Position numbers and translations under genes: made by a program
The notes under the pieces: generated by a model
What the model was told of the DNA's origin: nothing
Databases searched by the model: none
What the model saw: the letters and a program-made list of their open reading frames with translations, nothing else
Shown here: positions 28,181 through 35,766 of the stretch, piece after piece
How the letters are laid out: each line of letters opens with the position of its first letter
How positions within the stretch are numbered: position 1 is the stretch's first letter
NCBI RefSeq assembly: GCF_011806425.1
Contig: NZ_JAATOV010000001.1
Location: forward strand, 806,001-870,000
DNA: 64,000 nucleotides
Source of the DNA: Thalassospira lucentensis
GTDB taxonomy: Bacteria > Pseudomonadota > Alphaproteobacteria > Rhodospirillales > Thalassospiraceae
Direction: 5' to 3'

Positions 28181-29422
28181 ATGTCCGCAAAACTGCATCC
28201 TGCCCGCAAGAAATTTACCCGATTCGCATCCAAGGTGCCGTTTCAGTTCGGGCTTCCCAATGTCAGTCCCACATTGACGCAGGCCTCTGACGGCAGTCCG
28301 ATCTATTTCACCCGGACAACCTCGCTTTTGCGTCGCCAGGTGCTTGCCAATGCACCGTCTGTCACCATCAAGTCAGATGCCTATCATCCCCGCGTTTTAC
28401 CGCGCAGCGCCTGGGCCGAGGCTGATTTTCAAACGTCGCGTGTTTTGTTTCTGATTCCCGATGATGCCTTGGGCGATTGCGTTGGCATGGCGCTATTTTT
28501 CCGGGCCTTTGCGGAGAAATACCCAAAGGCAAAAATCGCTGTCCTTAACAGTGCCAGCGCATCAGACATTTTTGCCACCCTGCCCGATATCGAAATCTTT
28601 CAGCTGTTCATTTCATCCAAACAGCTGGCCCGATTTGATGTTCTAATTGATCTGAGCGAAATGGAAGGCTGGGACACGATCGCCAAAATGCCGGTCAATC
28701 CCGAAGAAGCCCTATCGAGCGCCTTTGGCGTAACACCAATTTCTCTGCCCTCACGCCAACCGGTCGTGAAACCGCAAATGAATATCGGCATTCTGCCCAT
28801 GGCGTCATCACCTTTGCGCACGCTTCCCCCGGCTTTGGTGCGTGATATGGCGCAGAAGCTTGGAAATGCTGGGCATTCCGTCACCCTGATTTTAAATGCC
28901 TATCAGGGGGTCATGCGCACATACAAAGATAGCATCGCGGCTGAAAACCTGCCTAACGTTGCGGTCGTTGACGGCTTTCGCACCATTGGCGATTTGATCG
29001 GCTTTATGGAAAAACAGGATTATGTGGTGTTGGCCGACAGCGGCCCAGCCCATATCACCAAGCTGTTTCAAACACCGGGCTTGGGGATTTACACATCGGC
29101 ATCCGCCACGGTTTTGCAGGGCCGACATCGCAATCTACGCAATTGGCAAAGCACCTATATGGGTGACTTTTGCCAAGCCCCTTGCGGACTCGCCAAACTA
29201 CGTGCCACGGATGATGGCCAAATTGGCTGCATGGGCAGCCTCAAAGTTCCGTTTGAAAAGCTTGGCACCCTGCCGTCGACCAGCAACAAGGCAGTGGCCG
29301 AAAAACTCGTCGTCGAGTCGACCGTGCCCTGTGTCGCGCATTTGCGCAAAGATCAGGATGCCATTTTCCAGATTCTTGGCGAAGATCTGAAAACCCAATA
29401 TGCGCCGTCGGCCATCAAGTGA
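28181..29422 (+). CDS. glycosyltransferase family 9-like protein
   Basis: A 413-residue protein with the heptosyltransferase (GT9) pattern: N-terminal Rossmann motif FLIPDDALGDCVGMALFFRA, where GT9 normally has GDxL, and a C-terminal donor-binding segment DYVVLADSGPAHITKLF matching the family's D(S/T)GxxH(x)A signature. Such enzymes move ADP-heptose or related sugars onto LPS core at the inner face of the membrane. The first 80 residues are an extra region not needed by the fold. It has GGAGA upstream of ATG 28181 and follows the ThiE-like gene by 37 bp, so co-transcription is likely. Confidence 0.8.
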   Translation: MSAKLHPARKKFTRFASKVPFQFGLPNVSPTLTQASDGSPIYFTRTTSLLRRQVLANAPSVTIKSDAYHPRVLPRSAWAEADFQTSRVLFLIPDDALGDCVGMALFFRAFAEKYPKAKIAVLNSASASDIFATLPDIEIFQLFISSKQLARFDVLIDLSEMEGWDTIAKMPVNPEEALSSAFGVTPISLPSRQPVVKPQMNIGILPMASSPLRTLPPALVRDMAQKLGNAGHSVTLILNAYQGVMRTYKDSIAAENLPNVAVVDGFRTIGDLIGFMEKQDYVVLADSGPAHITKLFQTPGLGIYTSASATVLQGRHRNLRNWQSTYMGDFCQAPCGLAKLRATDDGQIGCMGSLKVPFEKLGTLPSTSNKAVAEKLVVESTVPCVAHLRKDQDAIFQILGEDLKTQYAPSAIK

Positions 29423-29503
29423 TCAAATGATTATTTGATCCCGTGAAAGCAATCTGATCGCTGCTGTCACGCGCTGTCTTTCATGTCCAAAAAGCATCCA
29501 GAC

Positions 29504-29538
29504 AAAAAAAGAAGGAGGTAGCCAAAGCCACCTCCTTC
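29504..29538 (-). terminator. terminator of porin gene 1
   Basis: Stem GAAGGAGGT / ACCTCCTTC with a 10-nt loop, followed on the minus strand by seven T residues, about 25 nt past the stop. Confidence 0.92.
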
Positions 29539-29563
29539 CAATCTGCGATCTAATTCCGAAGAA

Positions 29564-30598
29564 TTAGAAGTCCAGACGAAGACCGGTTACAACGCCGTAA
29601 CCGTCGTTGTCGCCTTCGATACCGCTGGTAGCAGCATTGTTGTTGCTGTCAGCATCCTGGTCGAACCAGTACAGGGAAGACTTCCAGGTTACGCCGGCAC
29701 CGAGGGTGTAAGCCATACCGAGATCAACGGTGCTGATGTCGCCGCTGTTATCAACATCTTCGTAGCCGTAGCTCAAAGAAACGATCGCTGCGTCCATTGC
29801 GTAGGAAACGCCGAGGTCAAACGCATCGAGTTCCTGACCGGTTGAGTTCAGGCCGTAATCGTCTTCGGTGTGACCGTAAGAACCACCAACGGTGAAGTTA
29901 CCAAAGCCAACGGTCGAACCGAAACCAGCCCAGTAACCTTCGCCCGAATGTTCACCGCTTGCGGAAAGACCAAGTGCAACGCCGTTGTTGAAATCGTGGT
30001 CAAAAGCAAGGGCACCAGAAACGATGCTGTCGCCAGAACCGTCTTTGTTGTTGTAACCGTTTGCACCGTTACGGTTGCTGTCGTCGGCGTAAGAAGCACC
30101 GGCACGGAAACCACCGAAGGACGGGGTGTAGTAGGTGACGCGGTTCTGGTCGCCGCTCGAACGAACGGTGTCGATAAGGTATGCATCAACCCAGTTCGAC
30201 AGATCGCCATCGTTGACGCCTACTGGGCCAACAGCCGGAGCCGTCAAAGCCATTGCGTCAGCTGCACTGTCGTTTTTGCCCATTTCGACGCGACCGAAGC
30301 CACCGTTTACGAACAGGAACTGCTCATCGATCTGGTCGCCAGAGGTTTCGCCTTCGAGCTCGATGTGCGCACCAACCTGGATACCGTTGTCGAGGGTGGT
30401 TTCACCATCGAAGTAAACTTCGGTGTCAGACTGGAAAGCATTGTTACGGCCATCGGTGCCTTCGTTGTCGGCATCAGCGAAGCCAGCCCACTGTTCCATG
30501 TAACCACCCAGCTGCAGCTGGATTTTGTCGGAAGCCTGTGCCGAACCGGCAAATGCGACAGCGGCGATGGCGCTGGAAGCAAAGAGAATCTTTTTCAT
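29564..30598 (-). CDS. outer-membrane porin, copy 1
   Basis: A 344-residue porin. A classical signal peptide (MKKILFASSAIAAVAFAGSA-QA) is followed by a mature barrel opening KIQLQLGGYMEQWAGFAD and ending with the aromatic GVVTGLRLDF, the terminal Phe needed for BAM recognition. Many alternating-hydrophobic strands and Asp/Asn/Gly-rich loops fit a 16-strand general porin of the alphaproteobacterial Porin_4 type. ATG 30598 is chosen by GAGGGTT just upstream and the signal peptide. It is a close paralogue of the gene at 31239. Confidence 0.93.
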   Translation of the reverse strand: MKKILFASSAIAAVAFAGSAQASDKIQLQLGGYMEQWAGFADADNEGTDGRNNAFQSDTEVYFDGETTLDNGIQVGAHIELEGETSGDQIDEQFLFVNGGFGRVEMGKNDSAADAMALTAPAVGPVGVNDGDLSNWVDAYLIDTVRSSGDQNRVTYYTPSFGGFRAGASYADDSNRNGANGYNNKDGSGDSIVSGALAFDHDFNNGVALGLSASGEHSGEGYWAGFGSTVGFGNFTVGGSYGHTEDDYGLNSTGQELDAFDLGVSYAMDAAIVSLSYGYEDVDNSGDISTVDLGMAYTLGAGVTWKSSLYWFDQDADSNNNAATSGIEGDNDGYGVVTGLRLDF

Positions 30599-30643
30599 CG
30601 GAACCCTCGATATAAAATAAGTTTGAGACAAAGGACGTTAACC

Positions 30644-30681
30644 AATTGGCCCCTCGCTCGTTCGAGGCCATAAAGCCAATT
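30644..30681 (-). promoter_or_regulatory. hairpin in the porin 1 leader
   Basis: Outer arms AATTGGC / GCCAATT enclose an inner stem CCTCG-CTCGTT-CGAGG. It lies 46-83 nt upstream of the porin start, within the probable promoter or 5' leader. Confidence 0.5.
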
Positions 30682-30684
30682 ATC

Positions 30685-30697
30685 TGACCCTGGGTCA
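30685..30697. promoter_or_regulatory. 13-bp palindrome TGACCC-T-GGGTCA
   Basis: A perfect inverted repeat 87 bp upstream of the porin 1 start, next to the leader hairpin. A possible operator; no known regulator is assigned. Confidence 0.4.
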
Positions 30698-30959
30698 ACA
30701 TCAATAAATGACCGAAGTTTATTTATTTGTCGCACTGTTGCATTTTAGGCACACACATCTGTCACTGGCGGTATTTCTATTAAGCAGCCGTTATATTAGA
30801 AAGCTTTACGGAACCGCTAGAGTGGCAGAATCACGGTGTATTTTGACATAAATATATAAAGGTCAGCATCAGGGAATCCTAATGTCGGATTTAGGCCCGA
30901 ACCAACAGAACGCATAAATTTTGCAACACTCATTAGATATAAGGTGAATGCAAATTTTG

Positions 30960-31142
30960 TAACTGAAAGCGCTTTAAACCACTCTTCCGCGACAACCAAG
31001 CACCGAGGTTGGCGTGCTCCCCGTGAAACGATTTGGCCCCGGCAGCTCCCACAGGGCGATAAGGAAGGGCTGCTACAGGATAATATAATGGTCGCCCTAT
31101 TAGGACTCTGAAGAGGCTACGTTGAAGCTCTTCTGGTTTTTT
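30960..31142 (+). ncRNA. candidate small RNA between the porins
   Basis: The plus strand here has no coding frame but ends in an intrinsic terminator: stem GAAGAG (31110-31115) / CTCTTC (31128-31133) followed by TGG and six T residues to 31142. Upstream, AGGGCGA (31053-31059) pairs with TCGCCCT (31092-31098), and GCAGCTCCC can alternatively pair with GGGCTGC. No plus-strand protein gene precedes the terminator. The 5' end is not determined; 30960 is only an outer guess. Confidence 0.3.
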
Positions 31143-31178
31143 AGACCTGGCTCAAATCAGCAAACTTTTGTCACCAAA

Positions 31179-31213
31179 CAAAAAAGAAGGGGGTGGAAAA
31201 ATCCACCCCCTTC
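31179..31213 (-). terminator. terminator of porin gene 2
   Basis: Perfect 12-bp stem GAAGGGGGTGGA / TCCACCCCCTTC with a 4-nt loop, followed on the minus strand by a T-run. Confidence 0.93.
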
Positions 31214-31238
31214 AACTCTTCATCCAATCCAGTAAGGA

Positions 31239-32285
31239 TTAGAAGTTAAGAGCAAGACCGGTAACAGCGCCGTAACCGTCGTTGTCGTTGTTCGCGCCAT
31301 TGGTGTCTTCGTCAAACCAGAAGACAGAAGACTGCCAAGAAACGCCTGCACCGAGGGTATAAGCCATACCAACGGAAAGACCCTGGTTCTGGATGTCGTC
31401 TGCGTTGTCATCCTGGTAAGCGTAGCTCACACCAACCGAAGCAGCGTCCATTGCATAGGTAAGACCGAGGTCAAATGCGTTAGTGTCGCTGGTAGCGTCC
31501 GGGTCAACATGGCCGTAAGAACCACCAACGGTGAAGTTGCCAAAGCCAACATTTACACCAGCGCCATACCATTCGTCGTTACCTTGGCTTTCACCTTCAA
31601 GAGAAAGACCGAGCGAGAAACCGTCGAAGTCATGGTCGTATGCAACAGCAGCAGAAAGAACGCTATCACCATTACCTGAGGTGTCGCTGCTCAAACCGCC
31701 AACAACTTGTTGACCTTGTGCATTGGTGGTAACGACTTTGTCGAACGAACCGTTGGTGTTGCTGTCGTCAGCGACAGAGAAACCAGCCTGGAAGCCACCC
31801 ATGTTCGGGGTGAACCAAGTTACGCGGTTCTGGTCACCAGAAGAAGGAACGGTGTCGATAACGTTGGTCAGGTTGACCCAATCTTCGGTCCCGCCATCGC
31901 TCGGGTTTACTGGACCAACGGTCGGAGCGGTTACGCCCATCGAGTCAGCTGCGCTGTCGTTTTTGCCCATTTCGATACGACCAAAGCCGCCGCTTACGTA
32001 AAGGAACTGCTCATCAACCTGGTCGGTTGAGGTTTCACCTTCAAGTTCGATATGCGCACCAACCTGGATGCCGTTATCAAGGATGGTTTCACCGTCGAAG
32101 TAAACTTCGGTGTCAGACTGGAACGCATTGTTACGACCGTCAGAACCCGGGCGATCTTCGTCAGAAAAACCAACCCACTGTTCCATGTAACCGCCAAGCG
32201 ACAGTTTGATTGGCTCAGAAGCAGAAGCCTGGCCAGCGAAAGCAACAGCGGCGATCGCGCTGGAAGCAAACAGAATCTTTTTCAT
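31239..32285 (-). CDS. outer-membrane porin, copy 2
   Basis: A 348-residue porin paralogous to copy 1. The signal peptide is nearly identical (MKKILFASSAIAAVAFAG then QASA), the mature protein opens PIKLSLGGYMEQWVGFSD, and it ends with GAVTGLALNF. Blocks such as GRNNAFQSDTEVYFDGET and GRIEMGKNDSAADSM are almost the same in both, while the surface-loop regions differ. ATG 32285 is chosen by GAGGGAAAAG upstream and by the signal peptide; the frame is open to 32447. Each copy has its own terminator, so they are likely expressed separately. Confidence 0.93.
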   Translation of the reverse strand: MKKILFASSAIAAVAFAGQASASEPIKLSLGGYMEQWVGFSDEDRPGSDGRNNAFQSDTEVYFDGETILDNGIQVGAHIELEGETSTDQVDEQFLYVSGGFGRIEMGKNDSAADSMGVTAPTVGPVNPSDGGTEDWVNLTNVIDTVPSSGDQNRVTWFTPNMGGFQAGFSVADDSNTNGSFDKVVTTNAQGQQVVGGLSSDTSGNGDSVLSAAVAYDHDFDGFSLGLSLEGESQGNDEWYGAGVNVGFGNFTVGGSYGHVDPDATSDTNAFDLGLTYAMDAASVGVSYAYQDDNADDIQNQGLSVGMAYTLGAGVSWQSSVFWFDEDTNGANNDNDGYGAVTGLALNF

Positions 32286-32526
32286 CTTTTCCCTCAACGT
32301 CTTTGCAAGCGTTTTTACGCTACAAAAATTATTTGGACAGCTTGTGCCGCCCGGTTCGAGAGGCATGGAGCCATCATTTACCGTCCCCGTCAAGCAACAC
32401 TGTGTCGAAAATGATACATTCCCATCACACTGTTGCAAAAAAAACACACGGGTTTTCTTTGATCACAACGCCAATCCGCCCTATATTCGCAGAAATTTCG
32501 CTTCACAATGTTCTTAAAGGCCGGAA

Positions 32527-33090
32527 ATGTTGACCTTTTCTTTGTCAAAGTCAGTGCTGCTTGGAGCTGGATTTGCTCTGCTGCTCGCAGGATGTTCCTC
32601 AAGCAGCGTCGATTATGATTCATTTCCTGGATCCGCCAGTACGGATGAGCGGGTCAATGGACGCAAGATGACGCGCGCTGACCAAAAAGCCCGAGGGACT
32701 ATTTTTGGTGACGGCATCGGTATCTTTGGTGATGACAGCTCGAAGAAAGAAACCGGTTCTGGAATCGGCGTGAACAGTTTTCTCTGGCGTGCAACGCTTG
32801 ATACTCTGTCCTTCATGCCGCTTAATTCTGCCGACCCATTTGGTGGTGTGATCATTACCGATTGGTACAGCCCGACAGAAACACCGAATGAACGCTTTAA
32901 ATTGACGGCGTACATTCTGGGAACCGCGCTTCGCTCCGATGCAATCAAGGTTGCGATTTTCCGTCAGGTCAATGTCGGCCCGAACCAATGGCAGGATGCT
33001 GTTGTTGAAAAGGGAACCGTAACCTCAATGGAGGACGCTATTCTGACCCGTGCGCGCCAATTGCGAATCGATAGTGCAAACGCTGAATAA
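32527..33090 (+). CDS. DUF3576 lipoprotein
   Basis: A 187-residue predicted lipoprotein: signal peptide with lipobox LLAGC (Cys23), then a charged region and a conserved C-terminal domain (LWRATLDTLSFMPLNSADPF, TDWYSPTETPNERFKLTAYI). DUF3576 is an alphaproteobacterial family of unknown function, normally found just upstream of leuS and lptE. The position here is conserved, but the next gene is only a LeuRS-derived fragment. AAGG lies about 8 nt before ATG 32527. Confidence 0.9.
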   Translation: MLTFSLSKSVLLGAGFALLLAGCSSSSVDYDSFPGSASTDERVNGRKMTRADQKARGTIFGDGIGIFGDDSSKKETGSGIGVNSFLWRATLDTLSFMPLNSADPFGGVIITDWYSPTETPNERFKLTAYILGTALRSDAIKVAIFRQVNVGPNQWQDAVVEKGTVTSMEDAILTRARQLRIDSANAE

Positions 33091-33094
33091 GTTG

Positions 33095-33793
33095 ATGGCC
33101 AAGGCTGTCTATATCTCGCCGGAATACAACCCCCATTCGCTAAAACGCGATTGGGGGTTCTTCGTAGAAACCAAACGGCCCGACATCTTTGGCGCTATGT
33201 CGAGCACTTCATTCGCAACGCTGCGCCAAACTCTGGTTCGTAGTCTGAGAGAAATCGCATTAGCAGGTCATGTCATCTCCACAAACAAAGAAGGTGACAG
33301 CAAGCCTAAACCGTCTTCACCGGCGAAGGTCACCATCGATATTCCCGAGGCGACTGCCAACGCGCTATATAATGAAGTAGGTCTTGATGTTTTAACGTTG
33401 GCCCTTCTCGCCGACGTCCCTGTGCACCGGCCTCTTCACATAAGTCATAATAGTTTAATTGGTCACTGGCGTTGGCTGCGCTTGGTCTGGCGGACATTGG
33501 TGCAAACCAAAACAAGGCCAGCAGCCATCCACCCCATAGAAGAGTTTCCACCAGACCAAATACTCCGTGATGCCCTTCTGGAAAACCGAAATAACGTTGC
33601 CATCGCGCAACTTCGGCAAATGTTTCACGATCTTCTTGAAGGCGCCTGTGAGCGGGATCCGGAACAGATTGAGAGCGACAAATTGTATTCTTTCCTTGCC
33701 AACCTGACGCTGTTTTGCCCTTTTATCGGCAGTGAACTATCGTATCAGTACGGACTGGTTGAAGCTCCTTGGACAAAAGGCTCTCTTAAATGA
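33095..33793 (+). CDS. LeuRS-derived C-terminal fragment at the leuS locus
   Basis: A 232-residue open frame, against about 860 for a full leucyl-tRNA synthetase. Residues 92-138 follow the region after KMSKS in LeuRS: NEVGLDVLTLALLADVPVHR aligns with the YGADTxRLFMxxxSPxxxxL pattern, and HWRWLRLVWRTLV with the GxxRFLxRVWxLV pattern. Residues 164-227 follow the anticodon-binding helical domain: NNVAIAQLRQMFHDL with FNTAIAxxMELMNxL, LYSFLANLTLFCPFIGSEL with the LLxPFxPHIxEEL helix, and VEAPW with the APWP turn. The HIGH half, the editing domain and KMSKS are absent (DSKPKPSSPAKV at the KMSKS place), as is the terminal domain. It cannot charge tRNA. Its stop overlaps lptE as ATGA. Rare codons (TTA, ATA, AGA) are frequent. 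Confidence 0.7.
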   Translation: MAKAVYISPEYNPHSLKRDWGFFVETKRPDIFGAMSSTSFATLRQTLVRSLREIALAGHVISTNKEGDSKPKPSSPAKVTIDIPEATANALYNEVGLDVLTLALLADVPVHRPLHISHNSLIGHWRWLRLVWRTLVQTKTRPAAIHPIEEFPPDQILRDALLENRNNVAIAQLRQMFHDLLEGACERDPEQIESDKLYSFLANLTLFCPFIGSELSYQYGLVEAPWTKGSLK

Positions 33794-34299
33794 AATTGCG
33801 TGTTCCTTTTATTGTCATTGCGTTGGTCGCCCTAACCGCACTTAGCGCATGCGGTTTCCGCCCGCTCTATGCCGAAGATCGAAGTGGTCAGAGCACTGCG
33901 GCAGATATGTCACAGGTGGAAGTCAGCCTAATTAATGACCGAGTCGGCCAAATCACACGCAACCTTTTGATCGAGACGCTCACACCGCGCGGGCAACCTT
34001 CAAACCCGGCCTACACGCTCAATGTTGAATTAACCGAAACCACGAGCGAGCAGGGCTTTACCAAAGACAACGAAGCAACAATTGCAGACTACTTGCTGTC
34101 TGCAAATTACAAACTTACCCGTCGATCCGACTCCAAGATCCTACGTGATGGCAAAGTCCGTGCTCGCACCAGTTACAACATCGTCGATTCCGACTTTGCC
34201 AGCCTCGAAGCCGAGAAGGCAGCCCGTCGTGACGCTGCCCGCACGTTGGCGCAACAGCTCGCCAATCAGGTCGCCGTTGGCCTGCGCGCCAATCCCTAA
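33790..34299 (+). CDS. lptE: LPS-assembly lipoprotein LptE
   Basis: A 169-residue lipoprotein that plugs the LptD barrel in the outer membrane and helps place LPS on the cell surface. The signal peptide ends in lipobox LSAC (Cys21), directly followed by GFRPLYA, the hallmark of alphaproteobacterial LptE. The alternating alpha/beta pattern and the helix EAEKAARRDAARTLAQQLAN at the end are typical. The start overlaps the LeuRS fragment's stop by 4 nt, so translation is probably coupled. holA follows by 45 bp. Confidence 0.93.
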   Translation: MKLRVPFIVIALVALTALSACGFRPLYAEDRSGQSTAADMSQVEVSLINDRVGQITRNLLIETLTPRGQPSNPAYTLNVELTETTSEQGFTKDNEATIADYLLSANYKLTRRSDSKILRDGKVRARTSYNIVDSDFASLEAEKAARRDAARTLAQQLANQVAVGLRANP

Positions 34300-34344
34300 G
34301 ATTTTCTTAGGCCCTTAAGTCTATTTAAGAAAGACGCCAGCTTC

Positions 34345-35376
34345 ATGAAACTCAAGGCAGCTCAGGTCGAGAACTTCCTTCGCGCACCCGATGCCAAGGC
34401 GCAGCTCATCCTCATTTACGGCGAGGACGAAGGACTGGTGCGTGAGCGCGCGGTGAAGCTTGCCAAAACCGTTGTCGAAGACCTCAAAGATCCGTTCCGC
34501 GTGATCGAGATGGGCGCTGCCCAGCTTAAAGAAGACAGCAGCCGCCTGCGCGATGAAGCCGCCGCCATCAGCTTTGGCGGCGGGCGCCGCGTCATCCGCC
34601 TGCGTGATATTGGCGATGCGCAGGCCCCGGTGATTGCCGATTTTCTGAGTTCTCCGGCCGGTGATGCCCTGATCGTAATCGAAGCCGGCAGCTTGCCGTC
34701 CCGCTCCAAGCTGCGTCAAGCCGTCGAAAAGGCTGGCAATGGCATGGCCCTGCCCTGTTATGCCGATAGTGGCCGCGACCTCGAAGGATTGATCCAATCG
34801 GTCATGGAAGAGCACAAATTGCGGATTGACCGTGATGCGACTCGCTATTTGGTCGCCAATCTTGGGTCGGACCGCATGATATCGCGCAGCGAACTGGAAA
34901 AGCTTGCCCTGTATGCGCTCAGGGACGGTCAGGTCACATTGGCCGATGCCATGGCCTGTGTCGGCGACAGCTCTGCACGCCACTATGACGACGTCATTCA
35001 AGCCGTTTCACAGGGGAATGTCGCCAATCTTGACGCCGCCCTGACCCGACTGACCGAAGAAGGCCTAAACCCCGTCGGGGCGCTGCGTATGATGCTGGGC
35101 TACTTCCAAAAACTGCACCTGGTCAAAGGCCAAGTTGCCCAAGGGGCAAATGCAGAACAAGCGATGAAATCCCTTCGACCGCCGCTGTTCTTTAAGGCTG
35201 CCGATCAGTTTCGCGCCAATCTGAACAACTGGGCAGTCAATAACCTGCAGCGCAGCTTGCAAATCCTGCTCGAGGCTGAAAAAGACTGCAAAAGCGGTAT
35301 CGCCGTGCCCGAAACCATCGCCCATCGGGCCATGATTAAGATCGCGGTCGCCCGCCAGAAACAAGCCCGCCGTTAA
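34345..35376 (+). CDS. holA: DNA polymerase III subunit delta
   Basis: A 343-residue clamp-loader subunit that opens the sliding clamp. The first 10 residues KLKAAQVENFL and LILIYGEDEGLVRERA (about 25-40) begin the AAA+-like domain; the Walker motifs are degenerate, as usual for delta. Domain II/III residues (LVANLGSDRMISRSELEKLA, then ALRMMLGYFQKLHLVKGQV) match the family. It is the last gene of the DUF3576-lptE-holA unit and convergent with parB. Confidence 0.95.
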   Translation: MKLKAAQVENFLRAPDAKAQLILIYGEDEGLVRERAVKLAKTVVEDLKDPFRVIEMGAAQLKEDSSRLRDEAAAISFGGGRRVIRLRDIGDAQAPVIADFLSSPAGDALIVIEAGSLPSRSKLRQAVEKAGNGMALPCYADSGRDLEGLIQSVMEEHKLRIDRDATRYLVANLGSDRMISRSELEKLALYALRDGQVTLADAMACVGDSSARHYDDVIQAVSQGNVANLDAALTRLTEEGLNPVGALRMMLGYFQKLHLVKGQVAQGANAEQAMKSLRPPLFFKAADQFRANLNNWAVNNLQRSLQILLEAEKDCKSGIAVPETIAHRAMIKIAVARQKQARR

Positions 35377-35629
35377 ATCGCTCGTCTCCCCGCTAAAACC
35401 TTTAAATGCTGCATTGCAACATGGCGGCACTCCATGCGACAAACGGCGTCTGAATTTGATTGCCCACCACCGGCATCACATTCGCTCAAACCAGAAGATA
35501 CCCGACTCCTTAGTTTTCGGCCAAAACCTTGGCATCTCTCGGTTAAACATGCCCATGCGAACCTGCGGTAGGTAAACCAGCGTCTCTGCCGGTACAGAGC
35601 CCCTTTATCCCGTAGACGTACGCGCGAAA
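35377..35629. other. gene-free interval between convergent holA and parB
   Basis: About 250 bp, followed by the parB terminator. I see no coding frame or clear repeat, and no strong holA terminator. Confidence 0.45.
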
Positions 35630-35664
35630 AACAAAGGGGCTACACGAATGTGCAGCCCCTTGTT
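35630..35664 (-). terminator. terminator of parB
   Basis: Read on minus: AAGGGGCTGCA pairs with TGTAGCCCCT, followed by TTTGTTTTT. About 100 nt past the parB stop. Confidence 0.75.
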
Positions 35665-35766
35665 TCATATCTTCGTGGAATGATCCGGACAGACCACAAC
35701 GGCTCTAACGGAAAAGGCCAGACAAATGAAGTCGCCTGAAAATTCGACTTTCCCGCCGATTCGCCC

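Noticed and set aside
31022..31029. CGTGAAAC half resembling parS
   Set aside because: Only one half-site is present, without the matching left arm.
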